A stretch of DNA of 64,000 bases, taken from positions 806,001 through 870,000 of the forward strand of contig NZ_CP042968.1 of NCBI RefSeq assembly GCF_001693515.2. The letters run 5' to 3'. The position numbers and the translations under genes are program-made. The notes beneath the pieces were generated by a model. That model had not been told where the DNA came from. It worked only from the letters and a program-made list of their open reading frames with translations, and made no database searches. Source of the stretch: Bradyrhizobium paxllaeri (GTDB lineage: Bacteria; Pseudomonadota; Alphaproteobacteria; Rhizobiales; Xanthobacteraceae). Positions 53,596 through 63,169 of the stretch are shown in pieces. How positions within the stretch are numbered: position 1 is the stretch's first letter; each line of letters opens with the position of its first letter.

Positions 53596-53928
53596 CCTCC
53601 GATTGATATCCGCTACTATGTCGATGTTGGCGGCGATGCGCCGTTTGCCGAATGGTTTGCGGAGTTGGAGCCGGTGGCAAGCGCCAGGATTGCGCGTGCC
53701 ATTGCCCGCATGGAGCAAGGCAATTTCTCCAACGCCAAGAGCGTTGGAGAGGGCGTGCTGGAATACAAGATCGATTTTGGACCGGGTTATCGCGTATATT
53801 TCGGGCGAGACGGCGACACCATCGTCATCTTGCTCACGGAAGGTACAAAGAAGCGGCAGCAACGGGATATCGATGCGGCAAAGGCGTACTGGCGGGACTA
53901 CAAGCTGAGCAAGCGTGGGCGGCGTTGA
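53581..53928 (+). CDS. HigB/RelE-like toxin of a type II toxin-antitoxin pair
   Basis: 115 residues. The family core IDIRYYVDVGGDAPFAEWFA, then SVGEGVLEYKIDFGPGYRVY and FGRDGDTIVILLTEGTKKRQ matches phage-derived Gp49/HigB-type killer proteins, which cut mRNA at the ribosome. It precedes its antitoxin, which is the HigBA order rather than the RelBE order. The N-terminal MCYPAPP is unusual and comes from the palindrome. Confidence 0.87.
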   Translation: MCYPAPPIDIRYYVDVGGDAPFAEWFAELEPVASARIARAIARMEQGNFSNAKSVGEGVLEYKIDFGPGYRVYFGRDGDTIVILLTEGTKKRQQRDIDAAKAYWRDYKLSKRGRR

Positions 53929-53945
53929 GAAGTGCGGAGAGACAG

Positions 53946-54254
53946 ATGGCGAAGACAGGAAGCTTCAAGGAACTGGTGCAAACCCGCGTCAAGAATGACA
54001 AGAAGTTTGCCGAAGCGCTGCTTCGTGAAGGCGTCGATGCGATGTTAAGCGGGGATGTCGAAACCGGCAAAACGATCCTGCGTGATTATATCAAGGCAAC
54101 TGTCGGATTTGAAGAGCTTGGCGAGGCGACCGGCACCCAGCCCAAGAGTCTTATCCGGATGTTCGGTCCGCGCGGTAATCCGCAGGCCAAGAACCTCTTT
54201 AGCGTTCTCGGTTATCTTCAGAAGCGTGCGGGTTTGAAACTTCACGTCGCATAG
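53946..54254 (+). CDS. HigA-like antitoxin
   Basis: 102 residues. The helix-turn-helix antitoxin core is FKELVQTRVKNDKKFAEALL, then ILRDYIKATVGFEELGEATG and QPKSLIRMFGPRGNPQAKNL, typical of addiction-module antidote proteins. ATG 53946 is 17 nt after the toxin. It should bind the 28-bp palindrome to repress the operon. Confidence 0.87.
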   Translation: MAKTGSFKELVQTRVKNDKKFAEALLREGVDAMLSGDVETGKTILRDYIKATVGFEELGEATGTQPKSLIRMFGPRGNPQAKNLFSVLGYLQKRAGLKLHVA

Positions 54255-54293
54255 AGAACGCGAGGTCACCGACATGCGGGAATAATGAAAATA

Positions 54294-54324
54294 AGCCCCG
54301 GATGTCGCCATGCTCATCCGGGCT
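54294..54324. repeat. Short palindromic repeat/hairpin after the antitoxin
   Basis: AGCCCCGGATG (54294-54304) faces CATCCGGGCT (54315-54324) with one bulged base. It is a half-size relative of the element at 29191-29310, sitting between convergent genes where it may terminate both. Confidence 0.6.
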
Positions 54325-54352
54325 ACGCGCTGAGACGGTTTTCACGCAGATA

Positions 54353-56287
54353 TTAGTTCTGCTTCGCGCTCTCCGCAGCCTCAGGCGCCGGCTGTCGTGG
54401 TCCGCCGGTAAACCTTTCGATCACCGAGCGTACCGCATCGCGCGTCTTGCGATCCTTCACCGCGTCGAGCAAGGGCGCAGCGCCCGGCGAGCGGCGGATC
54501 AGGCTTTCCGGATCGGGAAACACCAGCGGATCGTCCCACGGGCCCTGCACGACGAAGGGCAGCTCGAATCCCTTGTCGCCGCCGGCGGCGGCCGAGGTCA
54601 GGCTGGCGACCCCCTTGAGGTCGTATTCGCGTGATGGCACCGAGGCGGTGCCGGTCAGCGACAGGCGTGTCGTCGGGCCGTCGACACGGAGATCCTCGAC
54701 GGTAGCGATGCCGTCATTGAACCGAACGGAAACGTTGAGATTGTCGTAAGGCGTCGAGCCGCTGCGCAGATTGCCGCCGCCGGAGAGCGGCCGCCGCTCC
54801 AGCCGCTTGAGCAGTTGCTCGACATTGAAGCCCGCGATCGCGCCGTCATGGCCGGTCAGCGTGGCGGTGCCGTCGAGCGAGGAGGCGAGGCCGAACGGGC
54901 TCGAGCCGGAGGCCGTTAGGGAGAGGCCGAGATTGCCGCGGCCGGACAGTTTGGTGATGCCGAACAATTCGTTGGCGCAGGTCTGCAGATCGACATCGGT
55001 GAACTGGAGTTGCGCCTTGACGTCGGCGACCACATCGGAGCGCGCGATCCCGAGCGAGCCCTTGGCGATGCCGCCATACATCTGCGCTTCGCCGATCGAG
55101 AGCGCCAGCGCGCCGCCGCGCAAATTGGCGCCGAACGCGGTTCGGCCGAGCTTGGTCGGGCCCACCGTCACCCGCGCCGCCGACAGCCGCATGTCGAGAT
55201 CGGTGGCGGAGAGCGAGGAGAGGTCGAACAATTGCCGGTTCCAGTCGCGCGCGCCGCTCGCGAGCAGGCGGACGGTCGAGATGTAAGGCGTGAAATCCAG
55301 ATTGCCGGCCGCCAGCGTCGCTTGCAGCGTCTGACGGCCATTATTGGCGACCGTCATCACGCCTTCGGCGGCGTTGCCGTCGAGCTCGACATTCACGTTG
55401 GTCAAGGCGACCGAGGCGCCGACGACATTGGCGCGGGCCTTCAGCGTGAAACGGCCGAAGCCGCCGCTGCCGGGCACCGGCTGTCCCATCCAGCGCAGCG
55501 CGTTGCGCAGCGACAGGCTGTCGACGCTGACTGTGCCCTCCATCATCAGGCTGGTGCGGTTGGCGACAAAGCCGTCGAAGCCGAGCTTGAGCGGCGCGCT
55601 GACCAGCCGCGCCTTCAGGCCGGAGCGATCGCCCGACAGCATCGCGACGAAGTCGCTGGCCGAGATCGAGCCGTCGACGCGTTCGCCGCGAAAGTCGAAT
55701 TGCCCGGTCGCCGCGAACGAGCGAGAGATCGACGGCCAGGCCAGCGACAGATCGATGTCGCCGAGCTGTTCCTTGACGTTGTTGGTGGCGTCCTCGTATT
55801 TCAGCACACCGTCCTGAATCCTGATTTCGGAGAACGACACCTGATTCTCCGCGCCGGGCCTCATCGTGCGCGCGATCCGCTCGACGAACGGCGTCCAGTT
55901 GCTCTCGCCGCCGGCTTCCCTGACGACGCGGATGTGCGGCCGCAACATCATGACGTCGGCGATCTCGAACCGGCGCAGCAGCAAAGGCAGCAGGCGCAGG
56001 TTGGCCGTCAGCACGTCGACCTGCAGCGCAGGGTCGGTGGTGCCGCCGCCCTTCAGTCCGACATTGTGAAAGGAGACGTAGCTTCCCGGAAACACCGACA
56101 CGTCGATCGCGCCTGACACGACCAGATCGAGCCCGGTGACTGCGCGGATCTGCGCCTCGACCGCCTGGCGCAGCGCGTCGCGGTTGAGGAACCACGAGGT
56201 TCCGATCAGGGCGAGTACTGCCGCGCAAAACAGCACCGCAATCGGCATCCCGAGGCGCTTCATTCCTTGAGCCATCGTCAATGACAT
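54353..56287 (-). CDS. AsmA-family protein
   Basis: 644 residues, one N-terminal membrane anchor (MPIAVLFCAAVLALIGTSWF), then a long beta-rich periplasmic region. The AsmA N-domain is visible (VSGAIDVSVFPGSYVSFHNV) and the C-terminal AsmA_2 part includes DVDLQTCANELFGITKLSGR and a GTATLTGHDGAIAGFN segment. Members form elongated bridges that carry phospholipid to the outer membrane. Monocistronic here. An internal ATG (MKRLG) eight residues in is a possible start. Confidence 0.88.
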   Translation of the reverse strand: MSLTMAQGMKRLGMPIAVLFCAAVLALIGTSWFLNRDALRQAVEAQIRAVTGLDLVVSGAIDVSVFPGSYVSFHNVGLKGGGTTDPALQVDVLTANLRLLPLLLRRFEIADVMMLRPHIRVVREAGGESNWTPFVERIARTMRPGAENQVSFSEIRIQDGVLKYEDATNNVKEQLGDIDLSLAWPSISRSFAATGQFDFRGERVDGSISASDFVAMLSGDRSGLKARLVSAPLKLGFDGFVANRTSLMMEGTVSVDSLSLRNALRWMGQPVPGSGGFGRFTLKARANVVGASVALTNVNVELDGNAAEGVMTVANNGRQTLQATLAAGNLDFTPYISTVRLLASGARDWNRQLFDLSSLSATDLDMRLSAARVTVGPTKLGRTAFGANLRGGALALSIGEAQMYGGIAKGSLGIARSDVVADVKAQLQFTDVDLQTCANELFGITKLSGRGNLGLSLTASGSSPFGLASSLDGTATLTGHDGAIAGFNVEQLLKRLERRPLSGGGNLRSGSTPYDNLNVSVRFNDGIATVEDLRVDGPTTRLSLTGTASVPSREYDLKGVASLTSAAAGGDKGFELPFVVQGPWDDPLVFPDPESLIRRSPGAAPLLDAVKDRKTRDAVRSVIERFTGGPRQPAPEAAESAKQN

Positions 56288-56543
56288 ATCCGGATCTGGC
56301 TAAACCGAACTCGGCTTTGATGCTACAGGGTCAATGTTGATGACGGCAGGCGGCGCCAAAGGTGATGCCCGTGCCAACCCACACAACTTGAAGGGTTTTC
56401 TTGACGCTTTCAAGGCCGAGATGGCGCTCCTTGGGCTACTCGGCGGCATAATCCACCCGTCATTGACGCACCGCGAAGAATTCGCCTAATAATCCGGAGA
56501 TAAATGCCGGCTTTCAGCCGTTCCCTCCATCAGGTCATATTCC

Positions 56544-57251
56544 ATGAACAAGGTTTACCCCGACGCCAAATCGGCACTCGACGGCGTTCTCAAGGACGGC
56601 ATGATGATCATGTCGGGCGGTTTCGGTCTGTGCGGCATTGCCGAAACCCTGTCGGACGCGATCCGCGATTCCGGCGTCAAGGGTTTGACGGTCGTTTCCA
56701 ACAATGCAGGCGTCGACGGCATCGGCCTCTCCAGGCTCCTGGAAACGCGACAGATCAAAAAGATGATCTCGTCCTATGTCGGCGAGAACAAGCTGTTCGC
56801 CCAGCAATACCTCGCAGGCGAACTGGAACTCGAATTCAACCCGCAGGGCACGCTGGCCGAGCGCATCCGCGCCGGCGGCGCCGGTATCCCGGCCTTCTTC
56901 ACCAAGACCGGCGTCGGCACGCTGATCGCCGAAGGCAAGGAAGTGAAGGAATTCGACGGCGAGAAATACATCATGGAGCGTGGGCTGTTCGCCGATCTCG
57001 CCATCGTTCATGCCTGGAAGGGCGACACCGCCGGCAACCTGATCTATCGCAAGACCGCGCGCAATTTTAACCCGATGATGGCGACCGCCGCGAAGATCAC
57101 GGTGGCCGAGGTCGAGCAACTGGTTCCGGCCGGCGAACTCAATCCCGACCACATCCACACGCCCGGCATTTTCGTCAAACGCATCATCGAGGTCGGCACC
57201 GGCAAGAAGCGGATCGAATTCCGCAACACCCGCCCGCGGCCCAGCGCATGA
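56544..57251 (+). CDS. scoA: 3-oxoacid CoA-transferase subunit A
   Basis: 235 residues. Converts acetoacetate and succinyl-CoA into acetoacetyl-CoA and succinate with subunit B. Family I CoA-transferase alpha segments: MMIMSGGFGLCGIAETLSDA, NNAGVDGIGLSRLL, GAGIPAFFTKTGVGTLIAEG and FADLAIVHAWKGDTAGNL. It links ketone body use and PHB turnover. A dispersed repeat lies between it and scoB. Confidence 0.95.
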   Translation: MNKVYPDAKSALDGVLKDGMMIMSGGFGLCGIAETLSDAIRDSGVKGLTVVSNNAGVDGIGLSRLLETRQIKKMISSYVGENKLFAQQYLAGELELEFNPQGTLAERIRAGGAGIPAFFTKTGVGTLIAEGKEVKEFDGEKYIMERGLFADLAIVHAWKGDTAGNLIYRKTARNFNPMMATAAKITVAEVEQLVPAGELNPDHIHTPGIFVKRIIEVGTGKKRIEFRNTRPRPSA

Positions 57252-57314
57252 TCCGGAAAAGTGGAAACCGGTTTTCCCTGCGACAAACGCGTAGCGTTTG
57301 CGCGGAGATCATGC
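57246..57314. repeat. Dispersed intergenic repeat, copy B, overlapping the scoA stop
   Basis: GCATGATC (57246-57253) faces GATCATGC (57307-57314), with GGAAAA/TTTTCC dyads inside. Bases 57261-57314 match copy A at 13178-13234. The scoA stop TGA lies in the left arm, so the repeat supplies the scoA stop codon. Confidence 0.75.
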
Positions 57315-57344
57315 GCAAACTAACGAGCATTTAAGGAGCTCCCC

Positions 57345-57995
57345 ATGGCCTGGACCCGTGAACAGATGGCCGCGCGTGCCGCGAAAGAGTTGCGCGACGG
57401 CTATTACGTCAACCTCGGCATCGGCATTCCGACGCTGGTCTCGAACTACATCCCCGACGGCATCGACGTGAACCTGCAGAGCGAGAACGGCATGCTCGGC
57501 ATGGGTCCGTTCCCGTATGAAGGCGAGGAAGATGCCGACCTCATCAACGCCGGCAAGCAGACGGTGAGCGAACTGCCGTCGACCAGCTATTTCTCCTCGG
57601 CCGATTCCTTCGGCATGGTGCGCGGCGGGCATATCGATCTGTCGATCCTCGGCGCAATGCAGGTGGCGCAGAATGGCGACCTCGCCAACTGGATGATCCC
57701 CGGCAAGATGGTGAAGGGCATGGGCGGCGCAATGGACCTCGTCGCCGGCGTCAAGCGCGTCGTCGTGGTCATGGAGCACTCCGCCAAGGACGGCCCGAAG
57801 CTTCTGAAGACCTGCAACCTGCCGCTGACCGGCGAGCGCGTGGTCGACATGGTGGTGACGGATCTTGCCGTCTTCACCATCGACAAGCACGGCAAGGACG
57901 GCATGGCCCTGATCGAGCTCGCCGACGGCGTCACGCTGGATGAGGTCAAGGCCAAGACCGAAGCCGAGTTCCGCGTCGCGCTGAAGAACGCCTGA
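57345..57995 (+). CDS. scoB: 3-oxoacid CoA-transferase subunit B
   Basis: 216 residues. The catalytic Glu that forms the CoA thioester is in [14 protein letters not shown]. Segments [18 protein letters not shown] and [20 protein letters not shown] complete the subunit B signature. GGAG precedes the ATG. It is co-transcribed with scoA. Confidence 0.96.
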   Translation: MAWTREQMAARAAKELRDGYYVNLGIGIPTLVSNYIPDGIDVNLQSENGMLGMGPFPYEGEEDADLINAGKQTVSELPSTSYFSSADSFGMVRGGHIDLSILGAMQVAQNGDLANWMIPGKMVKGMGGAMDLVAGVKRVVVVMEHSAKDGPKLLKTCNLPLTGERVVDMVVTDLAVFTIDKHGKDGMALIELADGVTLDEVKAKTEAEFRVALKNA

Positions 57996-57999
57996 CGCG

Positions 58000-58659
58000 A
58001 TGGCGGCCGGGCGGTCGCAACCTGCGATCCGTCCCGCGCGCAACGACGACGCCGGCTTCATTGCCCGTAATATCCTGGCCTCGCAGCGCGGCCCGCTGCC
58101 GCGCGGCTGGTTCGACATCGCACTCGGCTGGAGTGAGCCGGAATGCCTGGCGTTCGTCGAACGGATTGCCACAGCAAAACAGCCGTCATGGTGGCACGTC
58201 TCGCAATTCATCATCGCCGAGGTCGAAGGAAAGCCGGCGGCCTCGCTGTGCGCGTTGCCTGCCTCCGGCATCGGCCCTGCAGCGAAGGTGGCGATCGAAA
58301 TGGCGGCGGCCGAGAGCGGGCTGACCGCATCGGATGTCGCGGCGATCTTCCAGCGCAGCGCTTACACCAGGAATTGCTGGGTGCAGGGCGGCGACGGCGA
58401 CTGGCTGATCGAGCATGTCGCGACGCTGCCGGAATATCGCGGTCGTGGGCTGGTACAGGCGCTGATCGACCACGCAGTCGCCGCCGGCAAGCAGGCGGGC
58501 TTCGAGCGGGCATCGATATCGTTTCTGATCGGCAACGAGGCGGCCGAGCGATGTTATGCGAAAGCGGGCTTTGCGTTCGCCGAAGAGAAGCGCGATCCGG
58601 CGTTCGAGGCATTGACGGGATCACCTGGCTTTCGCCGGTTTGTGCGCGCGATCCCGTAG
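58000..58659 (+). CDS. GNAT-family acetyltransferase
   Basis: 219 residues. GNAT motif A is in EHVATLPEYRGRGLVQALID, with the acetyl-CoA pyrophosphate loop RGRG. N-terminal PAIRPARNDDAGFIARNILA is the usual GNAT start. It follows scoB by 4 nt, though without a functional link I can name. Its stop codon is inside the repeat at 58655-58743. Substrate unknown. Confidence 0.87.
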   Translation: MAAGRSQPAIRPARNDDAGFIARNILASQRGPLPRGWFDIALGWSEPECLAFVERIATAKQPSWWHVSQFIIAEVEGKPAASLCALPASGIGPAAKVAIEMAAAESGLTASDVAAIFQRSAYTRNCWVQGGDGDWLIEHVATLPEYRGRGLVQALIDHAVAAGKQAGFERASISFLIGNEAAERCYAKAGFAFAEEKRDPAFEALTGSPGFRRFVRAIP

Positions 58660-58743
58660 GGTGGGCAAAGCGAAGCGTGCCCACCACCCGTCCTCAATCT
58701 CGGAACGCAATGGTGGGCACGCTTGCGCTTTGCCCACCCTACG
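58655..58743. repeat. 89-bp palindromic intergenic repeat
   Basis: Arms CGTAGGGTGGGCAAAGCG (58655-58672) and CGCTTTGCCCACCCTACG (58726-58743) are perfect 18-bp inverted copies, continuing with AAGCGTGCCCACCA and its near inverse. It lies between convergent genes, overlaps the GNAT stop codon and could serve as a two-way terminator. Confidence 0.85.
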
Positions 58744-58749
58744 CACTGC

Positions 58750-60396
58750 TTACGCCGGTCCGGCCGGCACATCCGAAAACCGCGTCAGCCACGCCACCGG
58801 GCCGATGCTGGCGGCGACGATCAGCAGTGCGGCGAGCGCGCCTTCCTCAAAACTGCCGCGGCTGGCGTACTGGTAGATCGAGGTCGCCAGCGTGTCGACG
58901 TTGAGCGGCCGCAGCAGCAGCGTCGCCGGCAATTCCTTCAGGCAGTCCACGAACACCACGATGACGGCGCCGAGCATGGCAGGGCGCAGCAGCGGCAGAT
59001 GGATCAGCCACATCGTCGTGGTCTGGCCGGCGCCGACCGCGCGTGCGCTGTCGTCATAGTCGCGCGGAATCCGCTCGAATCCCGCCTTGATGAATCCGGT
59101 CGGCACCGCCAGAAACCGGATCACATAGGCGATGATGACGGCAGCGCCCGAGCCGACAATGATCAGTCCCGGCAGCGATTGTCCGAGCCACCCGGCGAGC
59201 GTGTTGATGCCATTGTCGATGGCGAGCACCGGCGCGAGCAGGCCCAGCGCCAGCACCAGTCCCGGCAGTGTGTAGCCAGTTTGCGCAATGTTCATCGCAA
59301 CGTAGCGCAGCCCGTTCGGTCGCCAGCGCCACGCCAGAATGGTGGCGAAGCCGAGCAGGAGCGCGGTCAGCGTGGCAATGCTTGCGAAGGCAACCGAGTT
59401 GAAGGCGTCGCGCCACAGCGCCATGTCGAAATTCGCGAACAGTCCGCGCTTGAAACTCTGATGCGCGAGAAACAACAGCGGCACCAGAAATCCGAGGCAT
59501 ACCGGCAGCAGGCAGGTGGCGAAGGCGCAGGCGCCCTTGATGCCGGTGAGCGGCGTCCGTTGCGTGAGCCGCGGGCTTTCGGCGGAAAATTCCGTCGTTA
59601 CATTGCGTCGTCCGTAACGCTCGATCGCGATAAGTCCGGCCACAATCGCCAGCATGAAGCAGGACAACTGCGCTGCGCCGGCAAGGCTGCCGCGATTGAG
59701 CCAGGTGGTGAACACCGAGACCGTGAGCGTACGGACGCCGAGATATTCGCTGGCGCCGATGTCGTTCAGGGTTTCCAGCGAGACCAGCGCGACGCCGACG
59801 GCGAGGGCCGGTCGCGCCATCGGCAGCGAGATGCGCCAGAAGGTGGTCCAGCGGCCGGCGCCCAGCGTCTTCGCAGCTTCGGCGAACTCCGCGCTCTGAA
59901 ACTGGAACATCGTGCGCGCCGAAAGATAGACGTAGGGGTAGAGCACCAGCGCGATCACGATGATGGCGCCGGGCAGCGAGCGCAGGTTGGGAAGCACGCG
60001 CACCGCGTCTTGCAGTGGCAGCCAAAGCGCGAGCGTCTTGTGGATCAGGCCGAGCGGCTCGAACAAATCGACATAGACATAAGCCGCCAGATAGGTGGGG
60101 ATCGCGAGCGGCAGCGGCACCAGCCACAGCAGCATCTGGCGGCCGCGAAATTCATGCAGCGAGATCGCCCACGCCGTGCCGGTGCCGATGGCGAGTGACA
60201 AGATGCCGACACCGCCGAGCAATAGTGCGGTATCGAGCAGGCTCCGCGGCAGCACGTATTCGATGAGGGGCTGCCAGACGTCCGGCGCTGGCTGCATCGC
60301 TAACGCAATGATCGAGATAACGGGGGCCGCAACCAGCATGGCGGTCCCGACCGCAATCGCTGCCGCGATCCGGCCCGAGTGCGTAGTCCGGGTCAC
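58750..60396 (-). CDS. Ferric iron ABC transporter permease (FbpB type)
   Basis: 548 residues from GTG, a fused permease of two six-segment halves, as in FbpB/SfuB. Each half has its EAA-type loop (AEFAEAAKTLGAGRWTTFWR and YDDSARAVGAGQTTTMWLIH). It works with the periplasmic protein encoded just upstream in the same transcript. No FbpC ATPase gene is seen downstream, since the next gene is convergent. Confidence 0.92.
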   Translation of the reverse strand: MTRTTHSGRIAAAIAVGTAMLVAAPVISIIALAMQPAPDVWQPLIEYVLPRSLLDTALLLGGVGILSLAIGTGTAWAISLHEFRGRQMLLWLVPLPLAIPTYLAAYVYVDLFEPLGLIHKTLALWLPLQDAVRVLPNLRSLPGAIIVIALVLYPYVYLSARTMFQFQSAEFAEAAKTLGAGRWTTFWRISLPMARPALAVGVALVSLETLNDIGASEYLGVRTLTVSVFTTWLNRGSLAGAAQLSCFMLAIVAGLIAIERYGRRNVTTEFSAESPRLTQRTPLTGIKGACAFATCLLPVCLGFLVPLLFLAHQSFKRGLFANFDMALWRDAFNSVAFASIATLTALLLGFATILAWRWRPNGLRYVAMNIAQTGYTLPGLVLALGLLAPVLAIDNGINTLAGWLGQSLPGLIIVGSGAAVIIAYVIRFLAVPTGFIKAGFERIPRDYDDSARAVGAGQTTTMWLIHLPLLRPAMLGAVIVVFVDCLKELPATLLLRPLNVDTLATSIYQYASRGSFEEGALAALLIVAASIGPVAWLTRFSDVPAGPA

Positions 60397-60435
60397 GCCG
60401 GCTCACATCGGCAAGGAGCCCGAAGCCCATGCAGC

Positions 60436-60470
60436 AATATGCCCTCTCCCGGGGAGGGAGAGGGCATATT
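60436..60470. promoter_or_regulatory. Long hairpin between the iron-binding protein and permease genes
   Basis: Perfect 15-bp arms AATATGCCCTCTCCC (60436-60450) and GGGAGAGGGCATATT (60456-60470), 5-nt loop. It lies 30 nt past the binding-protein stop and probably reduces read-through into the permease or protects the 3' end. Confidence 0.7.
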
Positions 60471-60499
60471 GAAGGAAATGCTTTCGCGACTTGGTGCGA

Positions 60500-61525
60500 T
60501 CAATTATCGAACCCGACCTTGTCGACCAGCGTTGACGCCGCCTTGCGGTTGGCGACAATCTTGGCGATTGGCGTCGGATCGGCGGTGAGTTTGCCGTAGC
60601 CCGCAATGGTCGGGTTGACGGCGACGCCGGCGCGGATCGGGTATTCGTAGTTGGCATCGGCGTAGATCTTCTGCGCCTTCTCGCCCGCGAGCCACTCGAT
60701 CAGCTTGACGCCGTTAGCCTTGTTCGGCGCGTGCTTGGCGAGAAGGACGCCGGAGAGATTGACGTGGGTGCCGCCGCCCTCGAACGTCGGCAGGATCACC
60801 TTGGTGGCTTCCGCCCACGGCTTCTTCTCGGGGTCGTTGTTCATCATCAGCGCCCAGTAATAGGTGTTGCCGATGCCGATATCGCACTTGCCGGCCGCGA
60901 CGTCGCGCGCGGCTTCGCGGTCGCCGCCGGACGGCTTCTGCGCCAGATTGGCCTTCACGCCCTTCAGCCATTCCTCGGCCTTGGCCTCGCCGTGCTTGGC
61001 CACATAGGCCGCGAACAGGCCGTTATTGTAGATGTGCTGGCCGGAGCGGATGCAGATCTTGCCCTTCCACTTGGGATCCGCGAGCTCTTCATAGGTGATC
61101 TTGTCCTGCTTGACGCGGTCCTTCGAGGCGTAGATCACGCGCGCGCGCATCGAAATGCCGGCCCACTGTCCATCCGGATCGCGATATTGCGCCGGCACGA
61201 TCTCGTCGAGCACCACCGACTTGATCGGCTGAGTGACGCCGGCCTGTACGGCGTCGTCGAGGCGGCCGAGATCGACCGTGAGCAGCACGTCGGCCGGACT
61301 ATTGGCGCCCTCGGCCTTCATCCGCTGCTCGAGACCCGAGCTTGCCGAGACCACGTTGACCTTGATGCCGGTGTCCTTGGTGAAGGCATCGAACAGCGGC
61401 TGGATCAGCTTGGTTTCACGATAGGTGTAGACGTTGACCTCGCCGTCGGCGGACGCTGTCGAGGCTCCGAATGCGGTGAAACAGAGCAACGCTGCGGTTG
61501 CTGCGGTAGCGCGAAAATTCGTCAT
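60500..61525 (-). CDS. Ferric iron ABC transporter substrate-binding protein (FbpA type)
   Basis: 341 residues with signal peptide (cleavage after STASA). NVYTYRETKLIQPLFDAF, SSGLEQRMKAEG, ADVLLTVDLGRLDDAVQAG and the tyrosine-rich IGNTYYWALMM match the FbpA/FutA group, whose clustered tyrosines hold Fe(III). It heads the operon with the permease at 58750-60396. A tandem 16-bp repeat lies upstream. Confidence 0.92.
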   Translation of the reverse strand: MTNFRATAATAALLCFTAFGASTASADGEVNVYTYRETKLIQPLFDAFTKDTGIKVNVVSASSGLEQRMKAEGANSPADVLLTVDLGRLDDAVQAGVTQPIKSVVLDEIVPAQYRDPDGQWAGISMRARVIYASKDRVKQDKITYEELADPKWKGKICIRSGQHIYNNGLFAAYVAKHGEAKAEEWLKGVKANLAQKPSGGDREAARDVAAGKCDIGIGNTYYWALMMNNDPEKKPWAEATKVILPTFEGGGTHVNLSGVLLAKHAPNKANGVKLIEWLAGEKAQKIYADANYEYPIRAGVAVNPTIAGYGKLTADPTPIAKIVANRKAASTLVDKVGFDN

Positions 61526-61615
61526 GAGGGCTGCCCGACAAAGCTGGTGGAGATGCCGGTTTCAGTAGCGCAGCAGCCAGCATGGCGGCAGCGACTGGAT
61601 GTCGCGAACGGCTTC

Positions 61616-61654
61616 ATTTAGAGCGATTCCAGTATTTGATTTAGAGTGATTCCA
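61616..61654. promoter_or_regulatory. Tandem 16-bp repeats upstream of the iron-binding protein
   Basis: ATTTAGAGCGATTCCA (61616-61631) and ATTTAGAGTGATTCCA (61639-61654) differ at one base and are offset by 23 bp. They lie 90-130 bp before the start of the gene ending at 61525. They could be an operator pair for an iron regulator, or part of a dispersed repeat; neither Fur nor Irr consensus is exact. Confidence 0.45.
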
Positions 61655-61669
61655 AAGTGTGGCCCGGGA

Positions 61670-63169
61670 CTAATCCTCGTTTGCCTTGAATCGGTTCATC
61701 CCCTTCAGCACGAACGGCGCCAATAGCGCAATCAGCGCAATGCCGAGCAGCGTCGCCGACATCGGACTTTGCAGCAGCACCAGGGGATCACCGAGGCTGA
61801 TCGCCAGCGCCCGGCGCAACTGGCTTTCGGCGATCGGGCCGAGGATGAGGCCGACGACGACGGGCGCGATCGGAAAATCGTACCGGCGCATCAGAAAGCC
61901 CAGTACGCCAAAACCCGCCAGCATCGACAATTCGACCACTGACGGTTTTGCGGCGATGGTGCCCATGGTCGCGAACACGAGAATACCGGCGTACAGCCAC
62001 GGCTGCGGGATCGCGAGCAGCCGCACCCACAGTCCTACCAGTGGCAGGTTGAGAACCAGCAGCATGACGTTGGCGATGAAGAGGCTCGCAATCAGGCCCC
62101 ACACCAGATCGGGCCGCTCGGCGAACAGCAGCGGCCCCGGGTTCAGGCCGTATTGCTGAAAGCCAGCCAGCATCATCGCGGCGGTGGCCGAGGTCGGAAG
62201 GCCCAGCGTGAGCAGCGGCACGAGCGTGCCGGCGGCGGAGGCGTTGTTGGCGGCTTCCGGCCCGGCGACGCCTTCGATCGCGCCCTTGCCGAATTCCTCC
62301 GGATGTTTCGTCAGCCGCCTCTCGGTCGAGTAGGACAGGAATGTCGGAATCTCCGCGCCGCCGGCCGGCAGCGCGCCGATCGGAAAGCCGAACATCGTCC
62401 CGCGCAGCCACGCCTTCCATGAGCGCTTCCAGTCTTCCATCGTCATCCATAGCGAGCCGCGCACCGGCTCGATCTTCTCCTCGGCATGATGGCGGCGGGA
62501 GGCGACGTAAAGCGCTTCGCCGACGGCGAACAGGCCGACCGCCAGCGTCGTTACTTCCACGCCGTCGAGCAGTTCGGGGATGCCGAACGCAAGCCGCGCC
62601 TGTCCCGTGAGCTTGTCGATGCCGATCAGGCCAAGCGTCAATCCGATGAACAGGCTGGTCAGCCCGCGGATCGGCGAATCGCCGAAGGTCGCCGATACCG
62701 TCACGAAGGCCACGCACATCAGCGCGAAATAATCTTCAGGCCCGAACTTCACCGCGAAATCGACCAGCAGCGGCGCGAGAAAGGCCAGGCCAATGGTGGC
62801 GATGGTGCCCGCGACGAACGAACCGATCGCCGCCGTCGCCAGCGCCGGGCCGCCGCGGCCGGCCTTGGCCATCTTGTTGCCCTCCAGCGCGGTCGCCATC
62901 GATGCGCTCTCGCCGGGCGTGTTGATCAGGATGGCGGTGGTCGAGCCGCCATACATGCCGCCGTAATAGATGCCGGCGAACATGATCAGCGAGCCACCGG
63001 GGTCGAGCTTGTAGGTGACCGGCAGCAGCAACGCAACGGTGAGTGCCGGGCCGATGCCGGGCAGCACGCCCACGGCAGTGCCGAGGAACACGCCGATCAG
63101 CGCGTAGAGCAGGTTCATCGGCTGGACGGCGACGGCCATGCCATGCGCGAGGGCGGCGAAGGTTTCCAT
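61670..63169 (-). CDS. Tripartite tricarboxylate transporter large membrane subunit TctA
   Basis: 499 residues, twelve or so membrane segments. Family motifs [40 protein letters not shown] and [20 protein letters not shown] are present. It is the channel of a TTT transporter for carboxylates. Start overlaps the TctB stop by one base (TAATG). Confidence 0.94.
   Translation of the reverse strand: METFAALAHGMAVAVQPMNLLYALIGVFLGTAVGVLPGIGPALTVALLLPVTYKLDPGGSLIMFAGIYYGGMYGGSTTAILINTPGESASMATALEGNKMAKAGRGGPALATAAIGSFVAGTIATIGLAFLAPLLVDFAVKFGPEDYFALMCVAFVTVSATFGDSPIRGLTSLFIGLTLGLIGIDKLTGQARLAFGIPELLDGVEVTTLAVGLFAVGEALYVASRRHHAEEKIEPVRGSLWMTMEDWKRSWKAWLRGTMFGFPIGALPAGGAEIPTFLSYSTERRLTKHPEEFGKGAIEGVAGPEAANNASAAGTLVPLLTLGLPTSATAAMMLAGFQQYGLNPGPLLFAERPDLVWGLIASLFIANVMLLVLNLPLVGLWVRLLAIPQPWLYAGILVFATMGTIAAKPSVVELSMLAGFGVLGFLMRRYDFPIAPVVVGLILGPIAESQLRRALAISLGDPLVLLQSPMSATLLGIALIALLAPFVLKGMNRFKANED

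Noticed and set aside
58723..60198. 491-codon plus-strand frame opposite the iron permease
   Set aside because: Gln/Arg-rich antisense composition, starts inside the palindromic repeat, and the opposite strand has a full fused permease.
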